Source: Marinobacter sediminum
GTDB lineage: Bacteria; Pseudomonadota; Gammaproteobacteria; Pseudomonadales; Oleiphilaceae
NCBI RefSeq assembly: GCF_016820575.1
Contig: NZ_JAEMQH010000001.1
Span: 806,001-870,000 of the forward strand
Reading direction: 5' to 3'
DNA: 64,000 nucleotides
Below the pieces are notes generated by a model. The model was not told the origin of the DNA, made no database searches, and saw only the letters and a list, made by a program, of their open reading frames with translations. The translations under genes were made by a program, and so were the position numbers. Below, piece after piece: positions 55,572-64,000 of the stretch (position 1 is the first letter of the stretch; each line of letters starts with the position of its first letter).

Positions 55572-56219
55572 TCAGGCGGTGTGTTCCTGCTCAGGGCTGA
55601 CGCGAAACAGGCAATAGGTAACCTGGCCTGCGGTCTTCTGGCGATGCAAATGCCAGTGGGCCGGTACGGTTGGACTCGCTCTCTCGCTTTCATGCTCCAG
55701 ATAGACCCATCCCCCCGGTTTTACCCAGCCCTGATCGTCCAGTACGGGCAGGATGGTCTCGAGCCAGCCCTGGCGAAAGGGTGGGTCCATGAAGATGATG
55801 TCGAACGGATCCCGGGTGCGGTGGGCCAGGTAGCTGTCGACGCTGGCGCACTCCACCGTGCCCCGGTCTGATTTCAGCAGCCGGAGGTTATCCCGAAGTG
55901 CCCGTGCCAGGCTCGGCGTGTGATCGACCAGTGTGACGGCGCCGGCCCCCCGGGACAGCGCTTCCAGGCCCAGAGCGCCCGAGCCGGCAAACAGGTCGAG
56001 GCAGTCGTTGCCAGCGGTGTGAAACGACAGCCAGTTAAACAGGGTTTCACGGGTTCGGGCCGGCGTGGGTCGCACGCCGCCGGCGTCGGGAAAGCGCAGT
56101 TTTCGGCTGCGCCAGTCACCGCCGATGATGCGGAGTTCACCCATGCCGCCTCCGGAGCCCTGGGAGCCGCGGCCGGGCGAATTGAGCGAGCCCCGGCCGG
56201 CGGGTTTTTTGCGTGCCAT
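55572..56219 (-). CDS. rsmD: 16S rRNA (guanine-966-N2)-methyltransferase
   Basis: Methylates G966 of 16S rRNA. The 215-residue protein has the SAM-binding motif CLDLFAGSGALGLEALSRGA and the catalytic DIIFMDPPF. RPTPARTRETLFNWL precedes them, as in RsmD. The N-terminal 25 residues are Gly/Arg/Lys-rich and low-complexity. The ATG at 56219 has a GGAG site, while the family core begins near MGELRIIGG. It is divergent from ftsY, the usual arrangement. Confidence 0.94.
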   Translation of the reverse strand: MARKKPAGRGSLNSPGRGSQGSGGGMGELRIIGGDWRSRKLRFPDAGGVRPTPARTRETLFNWLSFHTAGNDCLDLFAGSGALGLEALSRGAGAVTLVDHTPSLARALRDNLRLLKSDRGTVECASVDSYLAHRTRDPFDIIFMDPPFRQGWLETILPVLDDQGWVKPGGWVYLEHESERASPTVPAHWHLHRQKTAGQVTYCLFRVSPEQEHTA

Positions 56220-56378
56220 TTAGTTAACTCCAGCAACCTGTCTGTGTCAGTGCGTAGCCCGTATGGTAGCGGAAACCGGGGCGGGCGGGATAATTCCGGC
56301 AACCCTCACTTCGGCAGGACAGTCTGCTAGAATGTCGGCCTAATTTCTCCCGCCCATTCGGATTGATGGTATGACTTT

Positions 56379-57602
56379 ATGACGGCAGAGTGGATTTCAA
56401 TTGGCCTGTTGGCCCTTCTCGTACTCGTTTTCGTGTTGGATATTGCCGGCAATCGCAGCCGGGTACCGCGTCCCAAGCCGGTGCCTCAGCGCAAGCCGGA
56501 GGTGGCCAAAGGGCCCGCACCGGCCGAGCCTGCGGGAAAAACCAGTACAGAAAAGGCGAGTGTAGAAGGCCCTGCGGCAGAATCGGCTCCGGCCGACGCC
56601 AGGCCTGAAGCAGTCGAGGCCCCTGAGCCTGTCGCTACCCCTGAGCCGGCAGCAGAACCCGAACCAGCTCCAGAGCCGGAACCCCAGCTCAGTGTCTTCG
56701 AGCGCATCAAGCAGGGCCTGGGAAAAACGCGGGCCAGCCTGACAGGTGGTATGGCCGATCTGTTCTCCGTGGGCAAGAAGATCGACGAGGACCTGCTCGA
56801 GGAAATTGAGACCACCCTGCTGATGGCGGATGTGGGTGTTACCGCCACCTCGGAAATCATTGAATCGCTGACCGACAAGCTTGAGCGTAACCAGCTCAAG
56901 GATGGCGAAGCGCTGCGTAAGGCCCTGCGGGACGAACTTCACGGCCTGTTGAAAGACGTGTCCAAACCTCTGGAGGTGGATTCTGGCAAGCAGCCGTATG
57001 TCATCCTGATGGTTGGTGTGAATGGGGTCGGCAAGACCACCACCATTGGCAAGCTGACCAAGAAGTTCCAGAACGACGGCAAGTCGGTCATGCTGGCCGC
57101 CGGTGACACCTTCCGTGCCGCGGCCGTTGAACAGCTGCAGGTGTGGGGCGAGCGTAATAACGTTCCAGTGGTAGCCCAGCACAATGGTGCTGACAGTGCG
57201 TCGGTGATTTTCGATGCGATCCAGTCGGCCCAATCCCGTGAGGTGGATGTGGTGATCGCCGACACCGCTGGCCGTCTCCAGAACAAAGATAACCTGATGA
57301 ACGAGCTGGAGAAGGTCGTCCGGGTAATGAAGAAGCTGGACGACACCGCGCCCCATGAAGTAATGCTGGTGTTGGATGCCGGTACCGGCCAGAACGCCCT
57401 CAGCCAGGCCCAGGTGTTCCAGCAGGCGGTCGGTGTCAGTGGTATTACCTTGACCAAGCTCGACGGCACCGCCAAGGGCGGTATCGTGTTTGCCATTGCT
57501 CGCCAGTTGCAGTTGCCCATCCGCTTTATTGGCGTGGGTGAGCAGGTGGATGACCTGCGCAGTTTCGACGCCGAAACCTTTGTCGATGCCCTGTTTGATT
57601 AA
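56379..57602 (+). CDS. ftsY: Signal recognition particle receptor FtsY with N-terminal membrane helix
   Basis: Docks ribosome-SRP complexes at the membrane. The 407-residue protein has a hydrophobic N-terminal helix (IGLLALLVLVFVLDIAG, about residues 8-24), then a Pro/Ala/Glu-rich linker (about 30-108). The NG domain follows (about 109-407), with GTP-binding motifs GVNGVGKTTTIGKL, DTAGRLQNKDNL and TKLDGTAKGG. Typical gammaproteobacterial FtsY has an acidic A domain without a membrane helix, so the anchor is notable. FtsE and FtsX genes follow. Confidence 0.94.
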   Translation: MTAEWISIGLLALLVLVFVLDIAGNRSRVPRPKPVPQRKPEVAKGPAPAEPAGKTSTEKASVEGPAAESAPADARPEAVEAPEPVATPEPAAEPEPAPEPEPQLSVFERIKQGLGKTRASLTGGMADLFSVGKKIDEDLLEEIETTLLMADVGVTATSEIIESLTDKLERNQLKDGEALRKALRDELHGLLKDVSKPLEVDSGKQPYVILMVGVNGVGKTTTIGKLTKKFQNDGKSVMLAAGDTFRAAAVEQLQVWGERNNVPVVAQHNGADSASVIFDAIQSAQSREVDVVIADTAGRLQNKDNLMNELEKVVRVMKKLDDTAPHEVMLVLDAGTGQNALSQAQVFQQAVGVSGITLTKLDGTAKGGIVFAIARQLQLPIRFIGVGEQVDDLRSFDAETFVDALFD

Positions 57603-57632
57603 ACCTCGGCACGACCGGAGCTGCAGCCTGCC

Positions 57633-58322
57633 ATGATTGAATTCCGCCAGGTGACCAAGCGCTACGACAGTGACCACACCGCCCTGCGCCAGGTGAATTT
57701 TGGCCTGGATCGGGGCGAGCTGGCGTTTCTCACCGGCCACTCCGGTGCCGGGAAAAGCACGCTGTTGAAACTGATTATGGTGATGGAGCGACCGAGCGCG
57801 GGGGAGCTGATCGTAGGCGGTCAGGTTTTGAATCGGTTGCCTCGCCGTCAGATTCCCTACATCCGGCGTCACATTGGCGTGGTCTTCCAGAATCACCAGC
57901 TGTTGTTCGATCGCACCGTTTTCGACAACGTCGCCATGCCGTTGGAAGTGATGGGAGCGTCACCGCGGGATACCGGAAGGCGAGTGCGGGCGGCCCTCGA
58001 CAAGGTTGGGCTGCTCAGCAAGGAAAAGATGAATCCGATGCAGCTCTCAGGCGGGGAGCAGCAGCGTGTGGGCATTGCACGGGCGGTGGTGAACAAGCCA
58101 CCGGTGCTGCTGGCAGATGAGCCTACCGGTAACCTGGATCCGGCGTTGTCGGCCGACATCATGAACCTGTTTGGCCAGTTCAGTCAGGTGGGTGTCACCG
58201 TGCTGATCGCTACTCACGACATTGCCCTGATTAACGAGATGGGGCGTCGCACTTTGACCCTCGATCACGGTCGCCTGATTGCCGGTGGCCAGCCGTCCTC
58301 AGGGGGTGTAAGTGGCCACTGA
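57633..58322 (+). CDS. ftsE: Cell-division ATP-binding protein
   Basis: ATPase partner of FtsX, controlling cell-wall hydrolases at the division site. The 229-residue protein has Walker [14 protein letters not shown], the signature [15 protein letters not shown], Walker [13 protein letters not shown] and the switch His in IATHDIALI. It starts 30 bases after ftsY and overlaps ftsX by 11 bases. Confidence 0.95.
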   Translation: MIEFRQVTKRYDSDHTALRQVNFGLDRGELAFLTGHSGAGKSTLLKLIMVMERPSAGELIVGGQVLNRLPRRQIPYIRRHIGVVFQNHQLLFDRTVFDNVAMPLEVMGASPRDTGRRVRAALDKVGLLSKEKMNPMQLSGGEQQRVGIARAVVNKPPVLLADEPTGNLDPALSADIMNLFGQFSQVGVTVLIATHDIALINEMGRRTLTLDHGRLIAGGQPSSGGVSGH

Positions 58323-59316
58323 CCCACGCCGAAAGCCTGAGGCGGCCCGTGGCGCGGCGGCTTCCCGCTCGCCCTGGCGCCAGCAGGCAGAAAGCTACCT
58401 CAATCACCACCGGAAAGTGGCTCGGGACAGTGCCGAGCGACTTTGGCGCAACCCCGTGGCCAGCTTCATGACCTGGGCCGTGATGGGGGTGGCATTGGCG
58501 CTGCCCGTGGCGCTGTTGTTGCTGCTGACCAGCCTGGAAGGGATGAGTGCGGGTTGGGAAAGCAGTGCCCGTCTGACCGCCTACCTGCAGCTGGAATTGC
58601 CAGAGGAGCGCGCCCGCGAGCTGCGAGAGGAAATCGCGTCCGACGGTAGGGTTGCCGGGGTGGAACTGGTCAATCGCGATCAGGCGCTGGCGGAATTTCG
58701 GACATCTTCTGGTCTTGAAGAAGCGCTGGACTATCTGGACGACAATCCACTGCCGCATACGTTGCTGATTACCCCAGAACAAGGCGCCCGCTCCGAGGCG
58801 GGCGTTGAAGGTCTGGTGAACTTTATCCAGGCCATGAATGGCGTGCAGCGGGTGCAGGTTGATTTGGGCTGGTTGCAGCGCCTGAATGCAATGACGGACC
58901 TTCTGGCACGTGCGGTCTGGGCGCTGTCCCTGTTGCTGGCGGCGGCAGTTGTTCTGGTCATCGGCAACACTGTGCGGTTGTCGATCGAAAGCCGTCGGGA
59001 CGAAATCCTGGTGGCCAAGCTAGTGGGCGGAACTGACGCCTTTGTGCGGCGGCCGTTCCTGTATACCGGCGCATGGTTTGGCCTTGGGGGTGGGGTGGTC
59101 GCATTCATCCTTCTGCAGCTGTCCCTTTGGTGGCTCAGTGGGCCGATTGAACGTTTGGCAGAGCTGTATCGAAGTGAATTCACCTTGAATGGTCTTAATG
59201 TCGATGGCGCGCTGGCGTTGATAATCGTTGCGATGCTGTTAGGCTGGCTAGGCGCTTGGGTTGCCGTAAAACGGCATCTGGATGACATTGAGCCGGGCGA
59301 AATTGCTGGCGGATGA
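58312..59316 (+). CDS. ftsX: Cell-division membrane protein
   Basis: The permease-like partner of FtsE. The 334-residue protein starts with GTG and a basic cytoplasmic segment. Helix one (MTWAVMGVALALPVALLLLL) is followed by an extracytoplasmic domain (about 85-190), then three more helices to the end. The residues VRLSIESRRDEILVAKLVGGTDAFVRRPF form the conserved cytoplasmic coupling region. It overlaps ftsE. Confidence 0.94.
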   Translation: MATDPRRKPEAARGAAASRSPWRQQAESYLNHHRKVARDSAERLWRNPVASFMTWAVMGVALALPVALLLLLTSLEGMSAGWESSARLTAYLQLELPEERARELREEIASDGRVAGVELVNRDQALAEFRTSSGLEEALDYLDDNPLPHTLLITPEQGARSEAGVEGLVNFIQAMNGVQRVQVDLGWLQRLNAMTDLLARAVWALSLLLAAAVVLVIGNTVRLSIESRRDEILVAKLVGGTDAFVRRPFLYTGAWFGLGGGVVAFILLQLSLWWLSGPIERLAELYRSEFTLNGLNVDGALALIIVAMLLGWLGAWVAVKRHLDDIEPGEIAGG

Positions 59317-59434
59317 TCTGGATAGCGGAAAAACCGTATTGAAAAGGCAGAGAGGTCTGGCGTAGTTTGAAGCTAGAGAAAACCTTAGTGAATTTTCCAG
59401 GCATTTGATTTTTAACGAGTTACTGGAATTTTCG

Positions 59435-59479
59435 GGAACTTATTTGGGTCTTGGCGGTCAAAGCACCAGTTGTTATATT
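59435..59479 (+). promoter_or_regulatory. Overlapping sigma-E-like and sigma-70-like promoters for rpoH
   Basis: A sigma-E/AlgU-type site GGAACTT (59435-59441), with TCAAA (59458-59462) after 16 bases, overlaps a sigma-70-type site TTGGCG (59451-59456) with TATATT (59474-59479) at 17-base spacing. Both point to rpoH, 30 bases downstream. A sigma-E promoter for rpoH is known from Escherichia coli. Confidence 0.6.
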
Positions 59480-59508
59480 TACTGGCCGTCAGGTTCGGAG
59501 GTTAAGGC

Positions 59509-60369
59509 ATGGGTACGAGTTTACAGCTCATTGACAGACTGGTTCCGGGTGGAAATCTCGAGTCGTACATCCAGGCGGCGGGACGCATTCCGGTGCTCAC
59601 CGCGGAAGAAGAGCGGGATCTTGCTGAAAAACTTCATTACGACGGCGATGTTGAGGCTGCTCGTCAGCTGGTGCTGTCACATTTGCGTTTTGTCATCCAT
59701 ATTGCGCGGAGCTATTCCGGGTATGGGCTGGCCCAGGCCGACCTGATTCAGGAAGGTAACGTCGGCTTGATGAAAGCCGTTAAGCGTTTCAACCCCGAAT
59801 ACGGTGTGCGTCTGGTGTCGTTTGCCGTGCACTGGATCAAGGCCGAGATCCACGAGTTCATCCTGCGCAACTGGCGCATCGTGAAAGTGGCCACCACCAA
59901 AGCCCAGCGTAAGCTTTTCTTCAACCTGCGCAGCCAGAAGAAAAAGCTGGCGTGGTTGAACCATGAAGAGCTGAAAGCGGTCGCCGCTGATCTGGGCGTA
60001 GAGCCCCGGGTCGTGCGCGAAATGGAAGGCCGGCTATCATCCCATGACACCGCCTTTGATGGCCCGATGGACGATGACGAGGACAACGCCTATCAGGCCC
60101 CGGCCTACTATCTTGAGGATCGTCGCAGTGATCCAGCCACCCAGCTGGAAAACGCGAACTGGACTGAAGATTCAAATGGCCGCCTGATGGAGGCGCTGCA
60201 GAACCTGGATGAGCGTAGCCAAGATATCCTCAGGGAACGCTGGCTCTCGGATAGCAAGTCTACGCTGCACGAGTTGGCCGATAAGTACGGCGTTTCTGCT
60301 GAGCGTATTCGCCAGCTTGAGAAAAACGCCATGAAAAAGATTCGAAATCAGATGGCCGAAACCGCCTGA
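59509..60369 (+). CDS. rpoH: Heat-shock sigma factor
   Basis: Sigma-32 family factor that directs transcription of heat-shock genes. The 286-residue protein has region 2 ([29 protein letters not shown]). The RpoH box QRKLFFNLR is specific for sigma-32. Region 4 shows the helix-turn-helix [25 protein letters not shown] lies before the ATG. It follows ftsYEX, the classic order. Confidence 0.96.
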   Translation: MGTSLQLIDRLVPGGNLESYIQAAGRIPVLTAEEERDLAEKLHYDGDVEAARQLVLSHLRFVIHIARSYSGYGLAQADLIQEGNVGLMKAVKRFNPEYGVRLVSFAVHWIKAEIHEFILRNWRIVKVATTKAQRKLFFNLRSQKKKLAWLNHEELKAVAADLGVEPRVVREMEGRLSSHDTAFDGPMDDDEDNAYQAPAYYLEDRRSDPATQLENANWTEDSNGRLMEALQNLDERSQDILRERWLSDSKSTLHELADKYGVSAERIRQLEKNAMKKIRNQMAETA

Positions 60370-60398
60370 CCCTGGCCCTTCCGAACTCGGATCCCTGC

Positions 60399-60435
60399 AA
60401 ACGCCACCACCGTTCCGGTTGGTGGCGTTTTTGTT
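60399..60435 (+). terminator. Terminator after rpoH
   Basis: AACGCCACC paired with GGTGGCGTT, with a small bulge, is followed by TTTTGTTTG. Confidence 0.85.
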
Positions 60436-60490
60436 TGTATAATCGATGTCCGCAAACAACACTTGAGACGACTGCAGGGGACTTTGGGTT

Positions 60491-61402
60491 ATGACCGCTG
60501 AACGACCGCACATTGCTTTTCTGGGTATTGGCCTTATGGGCGGGCCTATGACCCGCAACCTCTTGGACAGCGGTTTCCCCATGACTTTGTGGAATCGCAC
60601 CGCCAGCAAATGTGAGCCGTTTGCCGGTGAGGCTGCTATCGCTGACACGCCCGAACAGGCCGTGGCCAACGCTGATGTGGTCATCACCATGCTGGAGAAC
60701 AGCGAGGTTGTAGATCGGGTTCTGGTTGCCCAAGGTGTTCTTGGCGCGCTTAAGCCTGGTGCCCTGCTGATTGATATGAGTTCCGTGCAGCCGTCTGTCG
60801 CTCGCCAACACGCCAAGCTCGCTGCTGAACGGAGCGCAGGCTATGTAGACGCTCCGGTGTCAGGCGGTACGGTCGGTGCGCAAGAGGCGCGCCTGAGTAT
60901 CATGGCCGGCGGCTCCGAGGAAGACGTTGCGCGGGCACAGTTGGTGTTCGAGGCTTTGGGGCGGTGTACGAGGATCGGCCCCGTTGGGTCTGGTCAGTTA
61001 GCCAAGCTGGCGAATCAGGCGATCGTGGGCATTACTATCGGTGCGGTTTCGGAAGCACTGCTGCTGGCCGCCAAAGGCGGCGCCGACCCGGCTGCCGTAC
61101 GTGAGGCCCTGATGGGTGGCTTCGCAGGCTCCCGAATTCTGGAGTTGCACGGACAGCGCATGTTGGATCGGGATTTTGCGCCCGGAGCGCCGGCCAGGAT
61201 CCAGCTCAAGGACATGCGCATGATCCTGGATGAAGCCCGCGACGAGGGGCTGACCCTGCCGCTGTCGCAGCAGGTGCATAATGAATACCTGTCACTGGTT
61301 GCCAATGGCCACAGTGATGTCGACCACAGCGGTTTGCTGCTGGAACTGGAACATCTGAACGGAGCGTTGCTGGGATCCCTCGGCCGCGGGCCGAAGGAGT
61401 AA
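60491..61402 (+). CDS. Beta-hydroxyacid dehydrogenase (tartronate-semialdehyde reductase-like)
   Basis: A 303-residue NAD(P)-dependent dehydrogenase of the beta-hydroxyacid family. The Rossmann start is FLGIGLMGGPMTRNLL. The substrate motif is DAPVSGGTVGAQEARLSIM and the catalytic Lys lies in GQLAKLANQ. Directly downstream is a hydroxypyruvate isomerase, so it may reduce tartronate semialdehyde to glycerate. A 3-hydroxyisobutyrate dehydrogenase role is less likely but cannot be excluded. No glyoxylate carboligase gene is in the window. Confidence 0.87.
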   Translation: MTAERPHIAFLGIGLMGGPMTRNLLDSGFPMTLWNRTASKCEPFAGEAAIADTPEQAVANADVVITMLENSEVVDRVLVAQGVLGALKPGALLIDMSSVQPSVARQHAKLAAERSAGYVDAPVSGGTVGAQEARLSIMAGGSEEDVARAQLVFEALGRCTRIGPVGSGQLAKLANQAIVGITIGAVSEALLLAAKGGADPAAVREALMGGFAGSRILELHGQRMLDRDFAPGAPARIQLKDMRMILDEARDEGLTLPLSQQVHNEYLSLVANGHSDVDHSGLLLELEHLNGALLGSLGRGPKE

Positions 61403-61406
61403 CACC

Positions 61407-62186
61407 ATGCCACGCTTCGCTGCCAATCTGTCCATGCTGTTTACCGAGGTGGATTTCACAGAACGCTTCGCCTGCGCCCGTGCCGCGGGGTTTGAGGGGG
61501 TCGAATACCTGTTTCCCTATGCCTATCCAAAAGACTTGTTGAGTCGGGCGCTCAGTGACAATGAGTTGACTCAGGTACTGTTCAACCTGCCACCGGGTGA
61601 CTGGGATGCGGGTGAGCGGGGTATTGCCTGTCTGCCCGAGCGGATCGAGGAATTCCGGGCCGGAGTCGATCAAGCGATCGACTACGCCAAGGCGCTGGGC
61701 TGCCGGCAACTGAACTGCCTGGCCGGGCTGCGGCCGGAGTCTGTGTCCGAGGAGTTGGCCTGGCAAACGCTGGTTGAAAACGTGGCCTACGCCGCGGAGA
61801 AACTGGCCGCCGAGGACATTACCCTGTGTCTGGAAGCCATCAATTCCCGAGTGGATATGCCGGGCTTTATGCTGGATACCAGCGGCAAGGTGCTGGCGCT
61901 GATTGAGCAAGTGGATGGCGACAACGTAAGGTTGCAATACGACCTGTACCACATGCAGATTATGGAAGGCGACCTGATAAGGTCCATGGAGTGCCTTTTA
62001 CCGTGGATAGGCCACATTCAGTTCGCCGATAATCCCGGGCGACACGAGCCCGGCACCGGCGAGATTAACTTTTCGAATGTTTTTGCAGCGATTGACAGCG
62101 TGAGGTACGAAGGCTGGGTCAGCGCGGAATACCGGCCCTCCGGAGCAACCGGGGATAGTCTGGCGTGGTTTAGGGGGCAGGGGTGA
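61407..62186 (+). CDS. hyi: Hydroxypyruvate isomerase
   Basis: A 259-residue sugar-isomerase-fold enzyme that interconverts hydroxypyruvate and tartronate semialdehyde. The start is RFAANLSMLFTEVDF, and metal-binding segments include CLEAINSRVDMPGFML, LQYDLYHMQIMEGDL and HIQFADNPGRHEPG. It lies 4 bases after the dehydrogenase gene and ends near a weak hairpin (62189-62203). Confidence 0.9.
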   Translation: MPRFAANLSMLFTEVDFTERFACARAAGFEGVEYLFPYAYPKDLLSRALSDNELTQVLFNLPPGDWDAGERGIACLPERIEEFRAGVDQAIDYAKALGCRQLNCLAGLRPESVSEELAWQTLVENVAYAAEKLAAEDITLCLEAINSRVDMPGFMLDTSGKVLALIEQVDGDNVRLQYDLYHMQIMEGDLIRSMECLLPWIGHIQFADNPGRHEPGTGEINFSNVFAAIDSVRYEGWVSAEYRPSGATGDSLAWFRGQG

Positions 62187-62304
62187 CCGTCGCCATAGGC
62201 GACACCCTCTTACAAGATCGTAACTGGCTCGGCCACTTACTTCTTCGTACCCTGTCATTACTTTGAGCTTTAAAAATCGTAATCCGTTTACGGGAGGTAG
62301 GCCG

Positions 62305-62985
62305 GTGAAAGCACTGGTAATCGAAGACGATCAGGACGTAGCAAATTACCTGGTGAAGGGGCTAAGAGAGTCTGACTTCGTTGTGGACCATGCCGCCGAC
62401 GGGAAAGACGGTATGTTGATGGCGGCCAGTGAAGAATACGACATCATGATCGTGGACCGGATGCTCCCGGGCATGGACGGACTGTCCATCATCAAAACAG
62501 TGCGGGCTACGGGAAACCAGGTGCCGGTGCTGATCCTGAGTGCACTGGGCGACGTGGACGATCGCGTTGAAGGTCTGCGCGGCGGTGGTGATGACTATCT
62601 CACCAAGCCGTTCTCCTTTACCGAACTGCTGGCCCGGATTGAATCGTTGGTGCGTCGTAACCGCCAGACACCGGAAACCGAAACGGTATTGCGGGTGGCC
62701 GATCTGGAGATGGATCTGCTGGCGAGGACTGTAAAGCGTGCGGGCCAGAACATTGATGTCCAGCCCAGGGAATTCCGGCTGCTGGAATACCTGATGCGTA
62801 ACGCCGGCCAGGTGGTCACCCGGACCATGCTGCTGGAGAAGGTGTGGGACTATCATTTCGATCCCCAGACCAACGTGATTGACGTGCACATCAGCCGCCT
62901 GCGGGCGAAAATCGACAAGGAATTCGAAACACCCCTGCTGCAAACCATCCGGGGTGCAGGGTACATGTTGCGTGAAACTGCTTAG
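62305..62985 (+). CDS. OmpR-family response regulator
   Basis: A 226-residue two-component regulator. The GTG at 62305 has a GGGAGG site; the frame starting at 62263 adds 14 residues before the receiver. The receiver has VIEDDQDVANYLVK, phospho-Asp in IMIVDRMLPGMDG and the Lys in YLTKPF. The C-terminal winged helix (about 130-225) includes PREFRLLEYLMRNAGQVVTR and VWDYHFDPQTNVIDVHISRLRAKID. It overlaps the kinase gene by 14 bases. The signal is unknown; the CusR/PfeR-like group is possible. Confidence 0.93.
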   Translation: MKALVIEDDQDVANYLVKGLRESDFVVDHAADGKDGMLMAASEEYDIMIVDRMLPGMDGLSIIKTVRATGNQVPVLILSALGDVDDRVEGLRGGGDDYLTKPFSFTELLARIESLVRRNRQTPETETVLRVADLEMDLLARTVKRAGQNIDVQPREFRLLEYLMRNAGQVVTRTMLLEKVWDYHFDPQTNVIDVHISRLRAKIDKEFETPLLQTIRGAGYMLRETA

Positions 62986-64000
62986 TCAGCTCAGGACCTC
63001 GTCCTTCCAATTAGCCTTGCTGTACATGGTGGTGTTTGCCACCTCAGTCTTTATTTTGCTGGCCTTTATCTATTGGCGTACAGCGGGTTTCATGACCGCT
63101 CAGACCGATGAAACCATCGAAGCGGAAATTGCCGGTCTGGCAGAGCAGTATCGCGGCCGTGGCGTGAACGGCCTGATCACCATCATTCGCGAACGGGTCG
63201 CCCGCGACCCGAACGCCAAGTCGATTTACCTTCTCACCACCGATGACTTCCTGAAATTGGCCGGTAATATCGAGTCCTGGCCCCAGGGGGCCCGATCAGA
63301 AAGTGGCTGGATTAACTTCACCCTGAATGAAGATATAGGCTGGAATGGCCCGAAACGCCTGGCCCGTGCCCGCATCTTTGAGGTGCAGGGTGGTCTTCGA
63401 TTGCTGGTAGGGCGTGATGTCGATGAGCTCACCAACCTGAAGCGGGTCATTGAGACCGCCATCAACTGGGGGATGGGCATAACCCTGGCCCTGGCCCTTC
63501 TTGGTGGCTTCCTGATGAGCCGCAGCACCACCCGGCGCATTGAGGTGATCAACAACACGTCGCGTCGAATCATGAACGGGCATCTTTCCCTGCGCATCCC
63601 CACCCGGGGCACCGAAGACGATTTCGATCAGCTGGCAGAAAACCTGAACCAGATGCTCGATCGGATTGTGTACCTGATGGAAGGTATCCGCCATGTTTCC
63701 GACAGCATTGCCCACGACCTGAGGACGCCACTGACTCGGCTGAGAAACCAGCTGGAAAGTACCCTGATGTCCGTCGATAACGACGAGGCGCGAGAGCAGG
63801 CCGGCCGTGCCGTGGCCGAAGCCGATCAGCTATTGGCCACCTTCAACGCGCTGCTGCGAATTGCCCGCCTGGAAACCCGTGGCAATGCCGCCGATATGAA
63901 GCCGGTTGCCCTGGATGAGCTGGTTGCAGACGCCTGTGAGTTGTACGAAGCGCTGGCTGAAGACAAGGAGCAGCGGTTCGAGCAGCACGTGGAAAAGGGT
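62972..64000 (+). CDS. Sensor histidine kinase, 3' end outside the window
   Basis: The frame starts with GTG (VKLLSQLRTSSFQ) overlapping the regulator end and is open to the window edge (343 codons). It has an N-terminal helix (LYMVVFATSVFILLAFIYW) and a periplasmic sensor part (about 45-160). A second helix (MGITLALALLGGFLM) leads to a HAMP domain, and the phospho-acceptor His lies in SIAHDLRTPLTRLRNQLE (about residue 248). The ATPase domain is beyond base 64000. It should phosphorylate the regulator encoded just upstream. Confidence 0.92.
   Translation, partial: MKLLSQLRTSSFQLALLYMVVFATSVFILLAFIYWRTAGFMTAQTDETIEAEIAGLAEQYRGRGVNGLITIIRERVARDPNAKSIYLLTTDDFLKLAGNIESWPQGARSESGWINFTLNEDIGWNGPKRLARARIFEVQGGLRLLVGRDVDELTNLKRVIETAINWGMGITLALALLGGFLMSRSTTRRIEVINNTSRRIMNGHLSLRIPTRGTEDDFDQLAENLNQMLDRIVYLMEGIRHVSDSIAHDLRTPLTRLRNQLESTLMSVDNDEAREQAGRAVAEADQLLATFNALLRIARLETRGNAADMKPVALDELVADACELYEALAEDKEQRFEQHVEKG

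Noticed and set aside
56397..57896. 499-residue minus-strand frame across ftsY and ftsE
   Set aside because: It is antisense to two genes with intact nucleotide-binding motifs and has no domain of its own.
62189..62203. Terminator after hyi
   Set aside because: GTCGCC/GGCGAC forms a short stem followed by a poor T-tract; too weak to annotate.

Overview
This window looks like chromosomal DNA of a marine gammaproteobacterium, most likely Marinobacter or a close relative. That is an inference from gene content and order: a complete pilGHIJK-chpABC twitching cluster, pyrR-pyrB-pyrC' with an inactive dihydroorotase, ftsYEX-rpoH, yrfG-hslR-hslO-pckA, and high GC with marine-type genes. I see no rRNA, tRNA, CRISPR array, phage or insertion sequence. 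Genes are densely packed and no gene-free stretch exceeds about 300 bases.

1-9.9 kb: a partial lipoprotein gene, a small charged protein gene and RNase II; an Fe(II)/2-oxoglutarate hydroxylase (piuC) divergent from a lipoprotein carrying Gly-Gly-Glu/His-His repeats; then a copper block (MerR regulator, CopA ATPase, a 38-residue membrane microprotein, a DUF411 protein). A large nested inverted repeat lies just upstream of the merR gene.

9.9-17.2 kb: a CHASE-GGDEF-EAL protein, a CoA-binding protein, folX and folE (tetrahydromonapterin synthesis), an alpha/beta hydrolase with an Asp nucleophile, a membrane GGDEF cyclase and a patatin-like protein.

17.2-24.1 kb: an arsenic operon acr3-gapdh-arsJ, which exports arsenite and, via 1-arseno-3-phosphoglycerate, arsenate. 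It has no local arsC or arsR, but there is a candidate operator between it and a CDGSH iron-sulfur gene. Then come an orphan membrane PAS protein and zur-znuC-znuB with a good Zur box.

24.2-37.8 kb: the type IV pilus chemosensory system transcribed pilG-pilH-pilI-pilJ-pilK-chpA-chpB-chpC, with a 2536-residue ChpA.

38-43.8 kb: gshB, a TonB-like protein, algH/yqgE, ruvX and the pyrimidine genes pyrR-pyrB-pyrC'. 44-48.8 kb: a periplasmic binding-like protein, HU, a lipoprotein and a fused TRAP-type permease, which may form an uncharacterised transport system. 48.9-56.2 kb: pckA, hslO, hslR, yrfG, a small exported protein, mutM, an acyl desaturase and rsmD. 56.4-64 kb: ftsY (with an N-terminal membrane helix), ftsE, ftsX, rpoH with overlapping sigma-E-like and sigma-70-like promoters, a beta-hydroxyacid dehydrogenase with hydroxypyruvate isomerase, and a two-component system whose kinase runs off the window.
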